Assembly (NCBI GenBank): GCA_028869615.1
Contig: JAGWRQ010000134.1
Span: forward strand, 1-6,050
Origin: Candidatus Methylomirabilota bacterium
GTDB lineage: Bacteria; Methylomirabilota; Methylomirabilia; Methylomirabilales; Methylomirabilaceae
Length of the DNA stretch: 6,050 nt
Reading direction: 5' to 3'
The position numbers were made by a program, and so were the translations under genes. Under the pieces are notes generated by a model that did no database searches, was not told the DNA's origin, and was given only the letters and a program-made list of their open reading frames with translations. Position 1 is the stretch's first letter. Each line of letters starts with the position of its first letter. Shown here in pieces: positions 1 to 5,759 of this stretch.

Positions 1-1
1 C

Positions 2-496
2 GCTCGGTACGGGATTGTCGAGGTCGCGAATCTCAATAGCCCCGGGCAGGTAGTGATCGCCGGGGAGACCGAGGCGGTCGACCGAGCCGTTGAGTTGGCC
101 AAACAACGTGGCGCCAAGCGGGCCGTGCGCCTCCAGGTGAGCGCGCCCTTTCACTGCTCCTTGATGGGGCCGGCGGCGGAGCGATTGGCCGGCGCGCTCA
201 GATCGATTCCGATTGCCGATCCGTTGGTCCCGTTGATCAACAATGTCGACGCCGAGATGGTGACGAAGAAGGAAGAGATCGCTGACAGTCTCGTTCGCCA
301 GGTTACAAGCCCGGTGCGGTGGGAGGATGTAGTGCGAAGGCTGGTGAAAGAAGGCGTCACCCGCTTCCTGGAGCTTGGCCCTGGAAAGGTGCTCACCGGG
401 CTGATCAAGCGGATTGCCCCGGAGGCTGTCGCGCTGTACGCGGAGGATCTGGATTCGCTGCGGATCGCGGTAGATCGGGTGGAGGCGCTTCGCTGA
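2..496 (+). CDS. fabD: Malonyl-CoA:ACP transacylase, C-terminal part (5' end outside window)
   Basis: FabD moves malonyl from CoA to the phosphopantetheine thiol of acyl carrier protein in the cytoplasm, supplying the extender unit for fatty-acid synthesis. The frame is open from base 2, so 164 residues are visible out of a usual length of about 310; the GTG at base 53 is internal. Near the visible start is the family motif VANLNSPGQVVIAG. It is followed by VSAPFHCSLM, whose His (bases 152-154) matches the catalytic His of the Ser-His dyad. The nucleophilic Ser (GHSLG motif) lies upstream of the window. Further on come RQVTSPVRW, with the conserved Gln, and FLELGPGKVLTGLIKRI, the usual FabD C-terminal signature. 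It ends in TGA five bases before fabG, which fits co-transcription and possibly translational coupling. Polyketide acyltransferase domains share these motifs, but the stand-alone end and the fab context make FabD the clear choice. Confidence 0.96.
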   Translation, partial: ARYGIVEVANLNSPGQVVIAGETEAVDRAVELAKQRGAKRAVRLQVSAPFHCSLMGPAAERLAGALRSIPIADPLVPLINNVDAEMVTKKEEIADSLVRQVTSPVRWEDVVRRLVKEGVTRFLELGPGKVLTGLIKRIAPEAVALYAEDLDSLRIAVDRVEALR

Positions 497-501
497 TCGT
501 G

Positions 502-1254
502 ATGGGAGCCGCGACCGGACTTGGCGGGAAGGTGGCTGTTGTTACCGGCGGCTCGCGGGGGATTGGGCGGGCAATTGCCCTCGGACTCTCGGCGCAGGGG
601 GCGAAGGTGGCCATCTGCGCGAGAAACCTGGAGGCAGCCGAGCGGGTGGTTGCAGAGATCGAGACAACCGGGGCCGAGGGACTGGCCATTGCGGCGGATA
701 TTTCGCGGGAGTCGGAGGCTGAGGGGCTGATTCAGGCCGGCATCAAACGTTTTGGTCGGCTTGACATCCTGGTCAACAACGCCGGCATTACTAAGGACGG
801 ACTGCTGATCCGCATGAAGGAGGAGGACTGGGACGCGGTCCTGGACGTCAACCTGAAAGGAGCATTTTTCATGACCCGCGCGGCGCTTCGACCGATGCTC
901 AAGGCGCAGGGCGGTCGAATCGTGAATATCAGTTCGGTCGCAGGGACGATGGGGATTCCCGGACAGGCCAACTATTCCGCCTCGAAGGCGGGCCTGATCG
1001 GTTTCACGAAGGCTGTCGCCAGGGAGGTTGCCTCCAGATCGATTACGGTGAATGCGGTGGCTCCAGGCTTCATCGAGACTGAGATGACGGCGGTCCTGTC
1101 CGAGGATCGCAAGCGGACCTACCTCAGCCAGATCCCTATGGGTCGATTTGGGGGGGCGGAGGAGGTGGCTGCCCTGGTCGCGTTCCTGGTTTCAGAAGCG
1201 GCAAGCTACATTACGGGTCAGGTGATTACGATCGATGGCGGGTTGCGGACATAA
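502..1254 (+). CDS. fabG: 3-oxoacyl-[ACP] reductase
   Basis: FabG is the NADPH-dependent reductase that converts 3-ketoacyl-ACP to (R)-3-hydroxyacyl-ACP, the first reduction of each elongation cycle. The 250-residue product is a classical short-chain dehydrogenase/reductase with a Rossmann fold. The cofactor loop TGGSRGIG is at residues 15-22, NNAG at 92-95, the catalytic-tetrad Asn at N117 (DVNLKG), Ser at S145 (NISSVAG), and Tyr and Lys at Y158 and K162 in NYSASK. The segment [13 protein letters not shown] (184-196) and the C-terminal [13 protein letters not shown] are typical of FabG rather than of general SDRs. ATG at 502 gives a near-family length (about 245-250). GTG at 499 directly before it is an alternative, and the best purine-rich stretch (GGAGG, 481-485) is rather far from both. 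The position between fabD and acpP supports the fatty-acid role over other SDR activities. Confidence 0.96.
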   Translation: MGAATGLGGKVAVVTGGSRGIGRAIALGLSAQGAKVAICARNLEAAERVVAEIETTGAEGLAIAADISRESEAEGLIQAGIKRFGRLDILVNNAGITKDGLLIRMKEEDWDAVLDVNLKGAFFMTRAALRPMLKAQGGRIVNISSVAGTMGIPGQANYSASKAGLIGFTKAVAREVASRSITVNAVAPGFIETEMTAVLSEDRKRTYLSQIPMGRFGGAEEVAALVAFLVSEAASYITGQVITIDGGLRT

Positions 1255-1292
1255 TCTGCGAACGGAATCCATGGGACGGCACAAAGGCCGTA

Positions 1293-1301
1293 GAGAGGGG
1301 G
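1293..1301 (+). promoter_or_regulatory. Ribosome binding site of acpP
   Basis: The purine run GAGAGGGGG lies three bases before the ATG at 1305, so its AGAGG core is well placed for ribosome binding. It fixes the acpP start and suggests strong initiation, as expected for an abundant carrier protein. No convincing -35/-10 promoter is visible in the 50-base fabG-acpP gap. Confidence 0.65.
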
Positions 1302-1304
1302 ACG

Positions 1305-1550
1305 ATGGCTGACGTAATGGAGATCGAGGAGAGGGTCAAGAAGATCATCGTGGACCAATTGGGCGTGAATGCGACAGAGGTGACGCCGGAAGCCTCGTTC
1401 GTCGAAGATCTTGGCGCCGACTCGCTTGATACGGTAGAGTTGGTGATGGCTCTGGAAGAGGAGTTCGGCATCGAGATCCCTGACGAGGAGGCTGAGAAGA
1501 TCGTGACCGTGAAAGACGCTATCGCGCATATCAAGGCGCATCCCGCGTAA
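1305..1550 (+). CDS. acpP: Acyl carrier protein
   Basis: AcpP is the small acidic carrier that holds fatty-acyl intermediates on a 4'-phosphopantetheine arm and delivers them to FabD, FabF, FabG and other enzymes. The 81-residue product has the family length (about 77-82) and acidic character. The attachment serine is S40 in the motif GADSL (37-41). The stretch from A30 to F54 around it, including recognition helix II ([16 protein letters not shown]), is as I recall essentially the same as in E. coli AcpP. A hydrophobic/acidic C-terminal helix follows ([19 protein letters not shown]). The ATG at 1305 has a strong purine-rich ribosome binding site. It sits between fabG and fabF, the standard order, which argues for the primary fatty-acid ACP rather than a secondary-metabolism carrier. 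Gaps of 50 and 52 bases on either side leave room for separate expression control, but I see no clear promoter or hairpin there. Confidence 0.97.
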   Translation: MADVMEIEERVKKIIVDQLGVNATEVTPEASFVEDLGADSLDTVELVMALEEEFGIEIPDEEAEKIVTVKDAIAHIKAHPA

Positions 1551-1588
1551 TAGGCCGGTCTTGCTTCCATGGGCCATTGGTGGGCGAT

Positions 1589-1593
1589 GGGGA
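1589..1593 (+). promoter_or_regulatory. Ribosome binding site choosing the fabF start
   Basis: GGGGA ends nine bases before ATG 1603. This supports that ATG over the in-frame TTG at 1561, which would add 14 residues ([13 protein letters not shown] and one more) unlike any FabF N-terminus I know and has no good site before it. Confidence 0.6.
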
Positions 1594-1602
1594 TATGAGG
1601 CT

Positions 1603-2838
1603 ATGAGGCGAGTCGTCGCGACAGGGCTGGGCGTGGTGGCGCCTAACGGCATCGGTGTCGATACCTTCTGGGAAAATCTGGTAAACGGGGTCTCAGGTAT
1701 CGACCATATCACCCGGTTCGACGCCGGTTGCCATGATACGAAGATCGCCGCAGAGGTCAAGGGATTTGACCCGCTTCTCTATATGGAGAAGAAAGAGGTC
1801 AAGAAGATGGACCGGTTTATCCACTATGCGTTGGCCGGCGCCGTTATGGCGGTGGATGATGCCCAGCTCACGGTGAAGGATGTTGAACGAAGTCGTATCG
1901 GTGTCCTCATCGGCACCGGCATGGGCGGAATCCCCGCCCTGGAGGAAACACACAAGACGTTGCTGGAAAAAGGGCCTGGCCGGATCAGTCCCTTCTTCAT
2001 CCCCTCGATCATCACGAACCTGGCCTCCGGCCATATCGCCATACGCTTCGGACTCCGTGGACCTAATTCATGCGTCTCCACAGCGTGTGCGACCGGCAAT
2101 CATGCGATCGGCGACTCGTTCGAACTGATCAGGCGAGGGATGGCTGATGTGATGTTTGCCGGTGGAACCGAGGCCGTCATCTCTCCGCTGACGATCGGCG
2201 GATTCGGCGCCATGAAGGCCCTGTCCACCAGAAATGACGCGCCTCAGCGCGCCAGCCGACCGTTCGACAAGGGACGCGACGGCTTCGTGATGGGGGAGGG
2301 CGCGGGCGTCCTGATTCTCGAGGAGTTGGACCATGCACTGGAGCGCGGCGCCAGGATCTATGCCGAGTTAGCCGGCTACGGGATGTCGGCTGATGCCTAT
2401 CATATGACCGCGCCGGAGCCTGAAGGGGCCGGCGCGATTGCCTCGATGGTCCTCGCGCTGGAGTCTGCGCGGCTCCAGCCGGAAGAGGTCGATTACATCA
2501 ATGCGCACGGAACATCAACGCCAGCGGGCGATGCCGCCGAGACCGAGGCGATCAAGAAGGTGTTTGGGGATCACGCCTATCGTCTGGCAGTGAGTTCCAT
2601 CAAATCGATGACCGGACACCCCCTGGGGGCCGCGGGAGGCATCGAATCGGTGGCTACGGTGCTGACCCTCCACCATAGCGTGATCCCGCCGACCATCAAC
2701 TACGATGAGCCGGACCCTGAGTGTGATCTTGATTACGTCCCCAACAAAGCGCGCCGGGCTGAGGTGCGGGTCGCCGTCAGCAACTCGTTCGGGTTTGGCG
2801 GGACCAATGCCACCCTGGTGTTCAAGCGGTATAGGTAA
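1603..2838 (+). CDS. fabF: 3-oxoacyl-[ACP] synthase II
   Basis: FabF is the elongating ketosynthase: it takes an acyl chain from acyl-ACP onto its cysteine and condenses it with malonyl-ACP, releasing CO2, to give 3-ketoacyl-ACP. The product is 411 residues, the usual FabF length (about 412), and begins [18 protein letters not shown], the normal N-terminus. The thiolase-fold catalytic residues are all present: nucleophile C162 in STACATG, H302 in [12 protein letters not shown]334 in SSIKSMTGH and H339 in the same motif. The glycine-rich GFGGTN loop is at 397-402. [18 protein letters not shown] (218-235) is also typical of the family. FabB would share the Cys-His-His triad, but SYxAYHMT-like [13 protein letters not shown] and overall alignment resemble FabF more. 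It closes the visible fab cluster. The rnc gene that often follows fabF in other bacteria is absent; a convergent operon lies downstream instead. Confidence 0.96.
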   Translation: MRRVVATGLGVVAPNGIGVDTFWENLVNGVSGIDHITRFDAGCHDTKIAAEVKGFDPLLYMEKKEVKKMDRFIHYALAGAVMAVDDAQLTVKDVERSRIGVLIGTGMGGIPALEETHKTLLEKGPGRISPFFIPSIITNLASGHIAIRFGLRGPNSCVSTACATGNHAIGDSFELIRRGMADVMFAGGTEAVISPLTIGGFGAMKALSTRNDAPQRASRPFDKGRDGFVMGEGAGVLILEELDHALERGARIYAELAGYGMSADAYHMTAPEPEGAGAIASMVLALESARLQPEEVDYINAHGTSTPAGDAAETEAIKKVFGDHAYRLAVSSIKSMTGHPLGAAGGIESVATVLTLHHSVIPPTINYDEPDPECDLDYVPNKARRAEVRVAVSNSFGFGGTNATLVFKRYR

Positions 2839-2907
2839 AGCTATCAGCGGTCAGCTATCACGCGTGGCTTGTCTGACGGCCGACTGCCGATGGCTGAATG
2901 CCTGCCG
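2837..2907. repeat. Degenerate heptad, imperfectly palindromic intergenic repeat
   Basis: The gap between the convergent fabF and nusB genes is built on a seven-base period. On the + strand, TCAGC-type units begin at 2844, 2851 and 2858 (TCAGC, TCAGC, TCACG), with a weaker AAAGC at 2837 touching the fabF stop. Their reverse-complement type begins at 2872, 2879, 2886 and 2893 (TCTGA, GCCGA, GCCGA, GCTGA). The two arms are therefore inverted copies of a TCAGCnn array around a centre near 2863-2871. Outer units can pair well (2844-2848 with 2893-2897) and inner ones only imperfectly. The element fills the whole gap, reaching within about ten bases of the nusB stop. It looks like an interspersed palindromic repeat. 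A role as a bidirectional transcription end is possible, but there is no T-tract of a classic intrinsic terminator. Confidence 0.6.
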
Positions 2908-3339
2908 TTATCCGAGCGGAGCAGGGGAGTTGTCTTTCGCGAGGGCGGCAAGCTTGTCCAGAACACCATTAACGAAAGCGCCGGAGTCCTTTCCACTGAA
3001 CGCCTTCGCCAACTCGATCGCTTCGTCGATCACGACCTTCCATGGCGTCTTGCCGTAATAGAGCAGCTCGAACGCGGCTAAGCGAAGGATGCAGAGATCC
3101 ACGAGAGCCAGCCGTGAGAGGATCCAGTGTTCGATGTGCGCGGCAAGCAGATCATCGATCGGCTTTCGATGCTGCAACGTCCCCTGAACCAATTCCTCAG
3201 CCAGCGACCGAATCTCCGGCCCCACCTGATGGCCGGTCCAGAAATCGGTAGACTGTGCCTCAAAAGCTTCCAGGGGGTAAAATTCAAGCTGATACAGGAG
3301 TGAGAGCGCAAGCTCCCTGGCCCGGTGCTGTTTACCCAT
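2908..3339 (-). CDS. nusB: Transcription antitermination factor NusB
   Basis: NusB is a small all-helical RNA-binding protein. With NusE (ribosomal protein S10) it binds boxA RNA and supports processive antitermination on rRNA operons. The 143-residue product is within the family range (about 130-150). It starts MGKQHRARELALSLLYQLEF, the arginine-rich first helix that contacts RNA. The central W-ILSRLALVDLCILRLAAFELLY (from residue 72) is the strongest NusB signature. The C-terminal VVIDEAIELAKAFSGKDSGAFVNGVLDKLA (102-131) contains the conserved DEAIELAK and FVNGVLD motifs. ATG at 3339 has an AGGA eight bases upstream. It is the last gene of the riboflavin operon, 36 bases after ribH, a placement widespread in bacteria. 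Its function is in RNA synthesis rather than in vitamin metabolism, so the link is probably shared expression. The TAA stop is next to the heptad repeat. Confidence 0.95.
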   Translation of the reverse strand: MGKQHRARELALSLLYQLEFYPLEAFEAQSTDFWTGHQVGPEIRSLAEELVQGTLQHRKPIDDLLAAHIEHWILSRLALVDLCILRLAAFELLYYGKTPWKVVIDEAIELAKAFSGKDSGAFVNGVLDKLAALAKDNSPAPLG

Positions 3340-3347
3340 TTCCCCTG

Positions 3348-3351
3348 TCCT
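3348..3351 (-). promoter_or_regulatory. Ribosome binding site of nusB, in a possible small hairpin loop
   Basis: On the - strand AGGA lies eight bases before the nusB ATG. It is flanked by CCCC (3352-3355 side) and GGGG (3342-3345 side), which could form a four-base-pair G/C stem with AGGACA as the loop. The site itself is convincing; the hairpin is only a possibility. Confidence 0.5.
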
Positions 3352-3375
3352 GGGGGCAACTCGCTCCCTTGCGCA

Positions 3376-3840
3376 CTATTTGAGTTGAGCGAACAGGCTG
3401 GCCATTTCAATGGCTGAAAGCGCCGCCTCGAACCCTTTGTTGCCGCCCTTCGTCCCGGCCCGTTCGATCGCCTCATCAAGCGTATTCGCGGTGATGACGC
3501 CAAAGACAATGGGCACGCCGGTATCGAGACTGGCTGTGGCAATTCCCTTCGCGGCTTCTCCCGCGATGTAATCGAAATGGGCGGTGGCGCCTCGGATGAC
3601 GGCGCCCAGCGCGATGACGGCGTCGTAGCGGTTTGAAGCCGCCAGGCGCTTTGCCGCGTAGGGTAACTCGAAGGCGCCAGGTACCTTCACCAGGTGCAGA
3701 TCGCCATCCTCCGCACCATGGCGGAGCAGGCAGTCGAGCGCCCCTTCCACCAACCGTTTGGCGATCAGTTCATTCACGCGACTTGCCACAAGGGCGAATC
3801 GAAACCCTGTGGCCTGGTACATCCCTTCGGTCGTTTTCAA
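3376..3840 (-). CDS. ribH: 6,7-dimethyl-8-ribityllumazine synthase
   Basis: RibH condenses 5-amino-6-ribitylamino-uracil with 3,4-dihydroxy-2-butanone 4-phosphate to give the lumazine that riboflavin synthase uses; family members form pentamers or 60-mer capsids. The 154-residue product has the standard length and starts [20 protein letters not shown] when read from the TTG at 3840. Motifs include VPGAFELP (53-60), [13 protein letters not shown] (79-91) with catalytic H88, and [11 protein letters not shown] (126-136) with R127, which binds substrate phosphate in the B. subtilis enzyme. TTG is preferred because GGGAGGT lies five bases upstream and the N-terminus then matches the family; ATG at 3822 would remove the first strand's lead-in and has no such site. 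Residue 22 is Val where homologues I recall have Phe or Trp. It sits 19 bases after ribBA and 36 before nusB, in the same transcript. Confidence 0.95.
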   Translation of the reverse strand: MKTTEGMYQATGFRFALVASRVNELIAKRLVEGALDCLLRHGAEDGDLHLVKVPGAFELPYAAKRLAASNRYDAVIALGAVIRGATAHFDYIAGEAAKGIATASLDTGVPIVFGVITANTLDEAIERAGTKGGNKGFEAALSAIEMASLFAQLK

Positions 3841-3845
3841 CGCAC

Positions 3846-3852
3846 ACCTCCC
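3846..3852 (-). promoter_or_regulatory. Strong ribosome binding site of ribH (decides the TTG start)
   Basis: On the - strand GGGAGGT ends five bases before the TTG at 3840. This near-perfect Shine-Dalgarno in the 19-base ribBA-ribH gap is the main reason to call the rare TTG start. Confidence 0.8.
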
Positions 3853-3859
3853 ATGCTGA

Positions 3860-5074
3860 CTATACCGTTTCGAGCAGGTGGCCGAGCTTGGCGAATTTAG
3901 TTTGCAGATACGCGCGATTCTCGACGTTGGGATGAATCTCGATGGGAATCCGCTGTACCACATGGAGACCATAGGCCTCGAGCCCGACGATCTTTCGTGG
4001 GTTGTTGGTCAGTAGCCGAATATTACACAGTCCGAGGTCTGACAGGATCTGGGCCCCGATCCCATACTCTCTCAGATCAGGTTTGAAGCCGAGCCTCGCA
4101 TTGGCCTCCACCGTATCCAGGCCGGTGTCCTGCAACTCATAGGCGCGCATCTTATTCGCCAGGCCGATGCCTCTGCCTTCCTGTCGGATATAGAGAAAGA
4201 CCCCCTTTCCCTCCTTGGCAATCAGCTCGAGCGACTTGTCCATCTGCGGTCCGCAGTCGCACCGAAGCGAGCCGAAGACGTCGCCCGTGAGGCACTCCGA
4301 GTGGACCCGCACCAGCGTCTCTTCGACGGCGTTGAGCTCTCCCATGACCAAGGCCAGATGGTGTTTGTTCTCGACGTGACTGTGATACAGGATCGCGGTG
4401 AATCGGCCGTATGGGGTCGGCAGCGTCGTCGTGGCGACGCGACTGACGAGGCGCTCCCGTTTCAGTCGAAACTCGATCAGAGCTTTGACGGTGATCAGCT
4501 TTAAGCCGTGCTTGCAGGCGAAGCGATACAGCTCGGGCGTCCTGGCCATCGCGCCGTCGTCTCGCATGACCTCACAGATCACCCCGGCAGGGTACAGGCC
4601 GGCTAAACGGGCGAGGTCAATAGCGGCTTCGGAATGCCCTGCCCGTGTCAGCACTCCCCCCTCTCGTCCGCGAAGCGGAAAGGTGTGACCTGGGCTGGTG
4701 AGATCATCGGCTGTCGCCTTTGGGTCGATGATGGTTTGGATAGTGATCGCCCGGTCATGGGCTGAGATGCCGGTCGTGACCTTGTCCCGGGCATCGACAG
4801 AGACGCAAAAAGCGGTCTCGTGGGGGGAGGTGTTGTCCGTCACCATCGGCGGGATACGGAGCGCATCCAACCGCTCGCCGATGACGGGCATACAGATCAA
4901 CCCTCGTCCCTGCGTGGCCATGAAGTTGATCGCCTCCGGCGTCACCTTTTCGGCGGCCATCGTGAGATCGCCTTCATTTTCTCGGTCGTCATCGTCGACG
5001 ACGATCACCATCTTGCCGTCGCGCAGGTCTCGGATCGCTTCTTCGATGGTGTGAAATTGGATCGTCTCTTCCAT
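3860..5074 (-). CDS. ribBA: Bifunctional 3,4-dihydroxy-2-butanone-4-phosphate synthase / GTP cyclohydrolase II
   Basis: This fused cytoplasmic enzyme starts both branches of riboflavin synthesis: the RibB domain makes dihydroxybutanone phosphate from ribulose 5-phosphate, and the RibA domain opens GTP to the diaminopyrimidine. The product is 404 residues, typical for RibBA. The N-terminal domain (about 1-200) carries [11 protein letters not shown] (27-37, metal-binding acidic loop), TGISAHDRA (101-109), SPGHTFPLR (127-135) and RAGHSEA with H147, the expected second metal ligand. The C-terminal domain (about 207-404) has the zinc cysteines C261, C272 and C274 in [19 protein letters not shown]. 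It also has [11 protein letters not shown] (295-305), the region around R335 (DLREYG) and the GTP-binding LLTNNPRK (354-361). Both halves therefore look active. ATG at 5074 has a GGGGAG five bases upstream. It lies 25 bases after ribE and 19 before ribH. Confidence 0.97.
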   Translation of the reverse strand: MEETIQFHTIEEAIRDLRDGKMVIVVDDDDRENEGDLTMAAEKVTPEAINFMATQGRGLICMPVIGERLDALRIPPMVTDNTSPHETAFCVSVDARDKVTTGISAHDRAITIQTIIDPKATADDLTSPGHTFPLRGREGGVLTRAGHSEAAIDLARLAGLYPAGVICEVMRDDGAMARTPELYRFACKHGLKLITVKALIEFRLKRERLVSRVATTTLPTPYGRFTAILYHSHVENKHHLALVMGELNAVEETLVRVHSECLTGDVFGSLRCDCGPQMDKSLELIAKEGKGVFLYIRQEGRGIGLANKMRAYELQDTGLDTVEANARLGFKPDLREYGIGAQILSDLGLCNIRLLTNNPRKIVGLEAYGLHVVQRIPIEIHPNVENRAYLQTKFAKLGHLLETV

Positions 5075-5079
5075 AGCTG

Positions 5080-5089
5080 CTCCCCCCCC
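5080..5089 (-). promoter_or_regulatory. Ribosome binding site of ribBA containing a G8 tract
   Basis: On the - strand eight G residues run into AG (5089 to 5080), five bases before the ribBA ATG. It can serve as the Shine-Dalgarno (GGGGAG). The long homopolymer is also the kind of sequence whose length can vary by slippage or be misread. Confidence 0.6.
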
Positions 5090-5096
5090 AAGAGCC

Positions 5097-5110
5097 GGTT
5101 CAGCTGAACC
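5097..5110. repeat. Perfect 14-bp palindrome over the ribE stop codon
   Basis: GGTTCAGCTGAACC is its own reverse complement and contains the last codons and TGA stop of ribE. As RNA it could fold into a five-base-pair stem with an AGCT loop, ending 22 bases before the ribBA start codon. As DNA it has the symmetry of a dimer binding site. Part of it is constrained by coding (Gly-Phe-Ser-stop), so function is uncertain. Confidence 0.45.
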
Positions 5111-5750
5111 CCATCTCCTGGAGCCGCGATTCGGTAAGGGTCGTCTTGCGCGTCAGAGGCCCAAGTCCCTCGAGATAGCGGACGACATACTTTCCAAGGA
5201 GGTCGGCTTCCAGGTTGACACGCCATCCGACCTGCTTACCGCCAAGCGTCGTGTGGTGGTAGGTGTGCGGAATAATGGCTACTCCAAAGGAGCGCTCATC
5301 CAGATCTGCCACCGTCAGGCTGATTCCGTCTACCGCAACGGACCCCTTTTCCACAAGCAGAGGCCGCAGCGCCTCAGGGTACGCAATCGAGAACCACCAC
5401 ATCCCCTCGGTCTCCCGAATCTCGCGGATGGTTCCGACTCCGTCGATGTGGCCGGTGACGAAGTGGCCTCCGAGTCGATCCGTCGGCCGACAGGGTCGTT
5501 CGAGGTTTACGGAATTGCCGGCTTGGAGCGCTCCCAAGGTTGTGCGCGCCACGGTCTCCTCGGACAGGTCGGACTCGAACAGGGTAGGCGCCGTCTTCGT
5601 GACCGTAAGGCAGGTCCCGTCGACCGCGATACTGTCCCCGATGGCAAGGGCAGAGGTTGTCTGCTGCCCTTTGATGGCGAGCTTCGCGATGCCGCCTTCC
5701 CGGCGCACCCGCTGGACTTGGCCTACCTCTTCGATCAATCCGGTAAACAT
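5100..5750 (-). CDS. ribE: Riboflavin synthase, alpha subunit
   Basis: This enzyme dismutates two molecules of 6,7-dimethyl-8-ribityllumazine to riboflavin and the RibH pyrimidine substrate; family members are homotrimers. (E. coli calls this gene ribC; ribE is the common name in other species.) The 216-residue product has the usual length and the tell-tale internal duplication of two lumazine-binding barrels. Barrel one starts MFTGLIEEVG and contains GDSIAVDGTCLTVT (38-51) with C47. Barrel two starts near GGHFVTGHIDGVG (94-106) and contains KGSVAVDGISLTV (135-147) and IPHTYHHTTL (160-169). NLEADLLGKYV (179-189) precedes the C-terminal trimerisation helix region, which ends MGFS. The ATG is nine bases after the ribD stop with only a weak GGG just before it, so translation may be coupled to ribD. 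A lumazine protein is possible in principle, but the operon and intact motifs favour riboflavin synthase. Confidence 0.96.
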   Translation of the reverse strand: MFTGLIEEVGQVQRVRREGGIAKLAIKGQQTTSALAIGDSIAVDGTCLTVTKTAPTLFESDLSEETVARTTLGALQAGNSVNLERPCRPTDRLGGHFVTGHIDGVGTIREIRETEGMWWFSIAYPEALRPLLVEKGSVAVDGISLTVADLDERSFGVAIIPHTYHHTTLGGKQVGWRVNLEADLLGKYVVRYLEGLGPLTRKTTLTESRLQEMGFS

Positions 5751-5759
5751 CCCGTTGGC

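Noticed and set aside
319..501. In-frame upward extension of fabG giving a 311-residue protein
   Set aside because: The added 61 residues overlap fabD in another frame, are rich in Gly/Arg/Trp with no family resemblance, and would exceed the normal FabG length.
1266..1576. CCATGGG present ahead of both acpP (1269) and fabF (1567) as a possible shared operator
   Set aside because: Only a seven-base match with different flanks and different distances from the start codons; chance is sufficient.
1561..1602. TTG start adding 14 residues to FabF
   Set aside because: No suitable ribosome binding site, and the extra residues do not match FabF N-termini; ATG 1603 fits better.
1218..1760. Long antisense open frames (180 and 114 residues) across acpP
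   Set aside because: They mirror acpP and the starts of its neighbours, show no recognisable domain, and are expected from high-GC coding DNA.
2839..2907. Classic Rho-independent terminator between fabF and nusB
   Set aside because: Pairing between the arms is imperfect and no T-run follows on either strand, so I call it a repeat rather than a terminator.
2705..3081. + strand open frames of 117 and 70 residues over the fabF end and nusB
   Set aside because: They run through the heptad repeat and antisense to nusB and resemble no protein family I know.
3841..3972. Extended RibH reading beginning inside ribBA
   Set aside because: The extra 44 residues are out-of-frame ribBA sequence; the TTG at 3840 has the Shine-Dalgarno and the family N-terminus.
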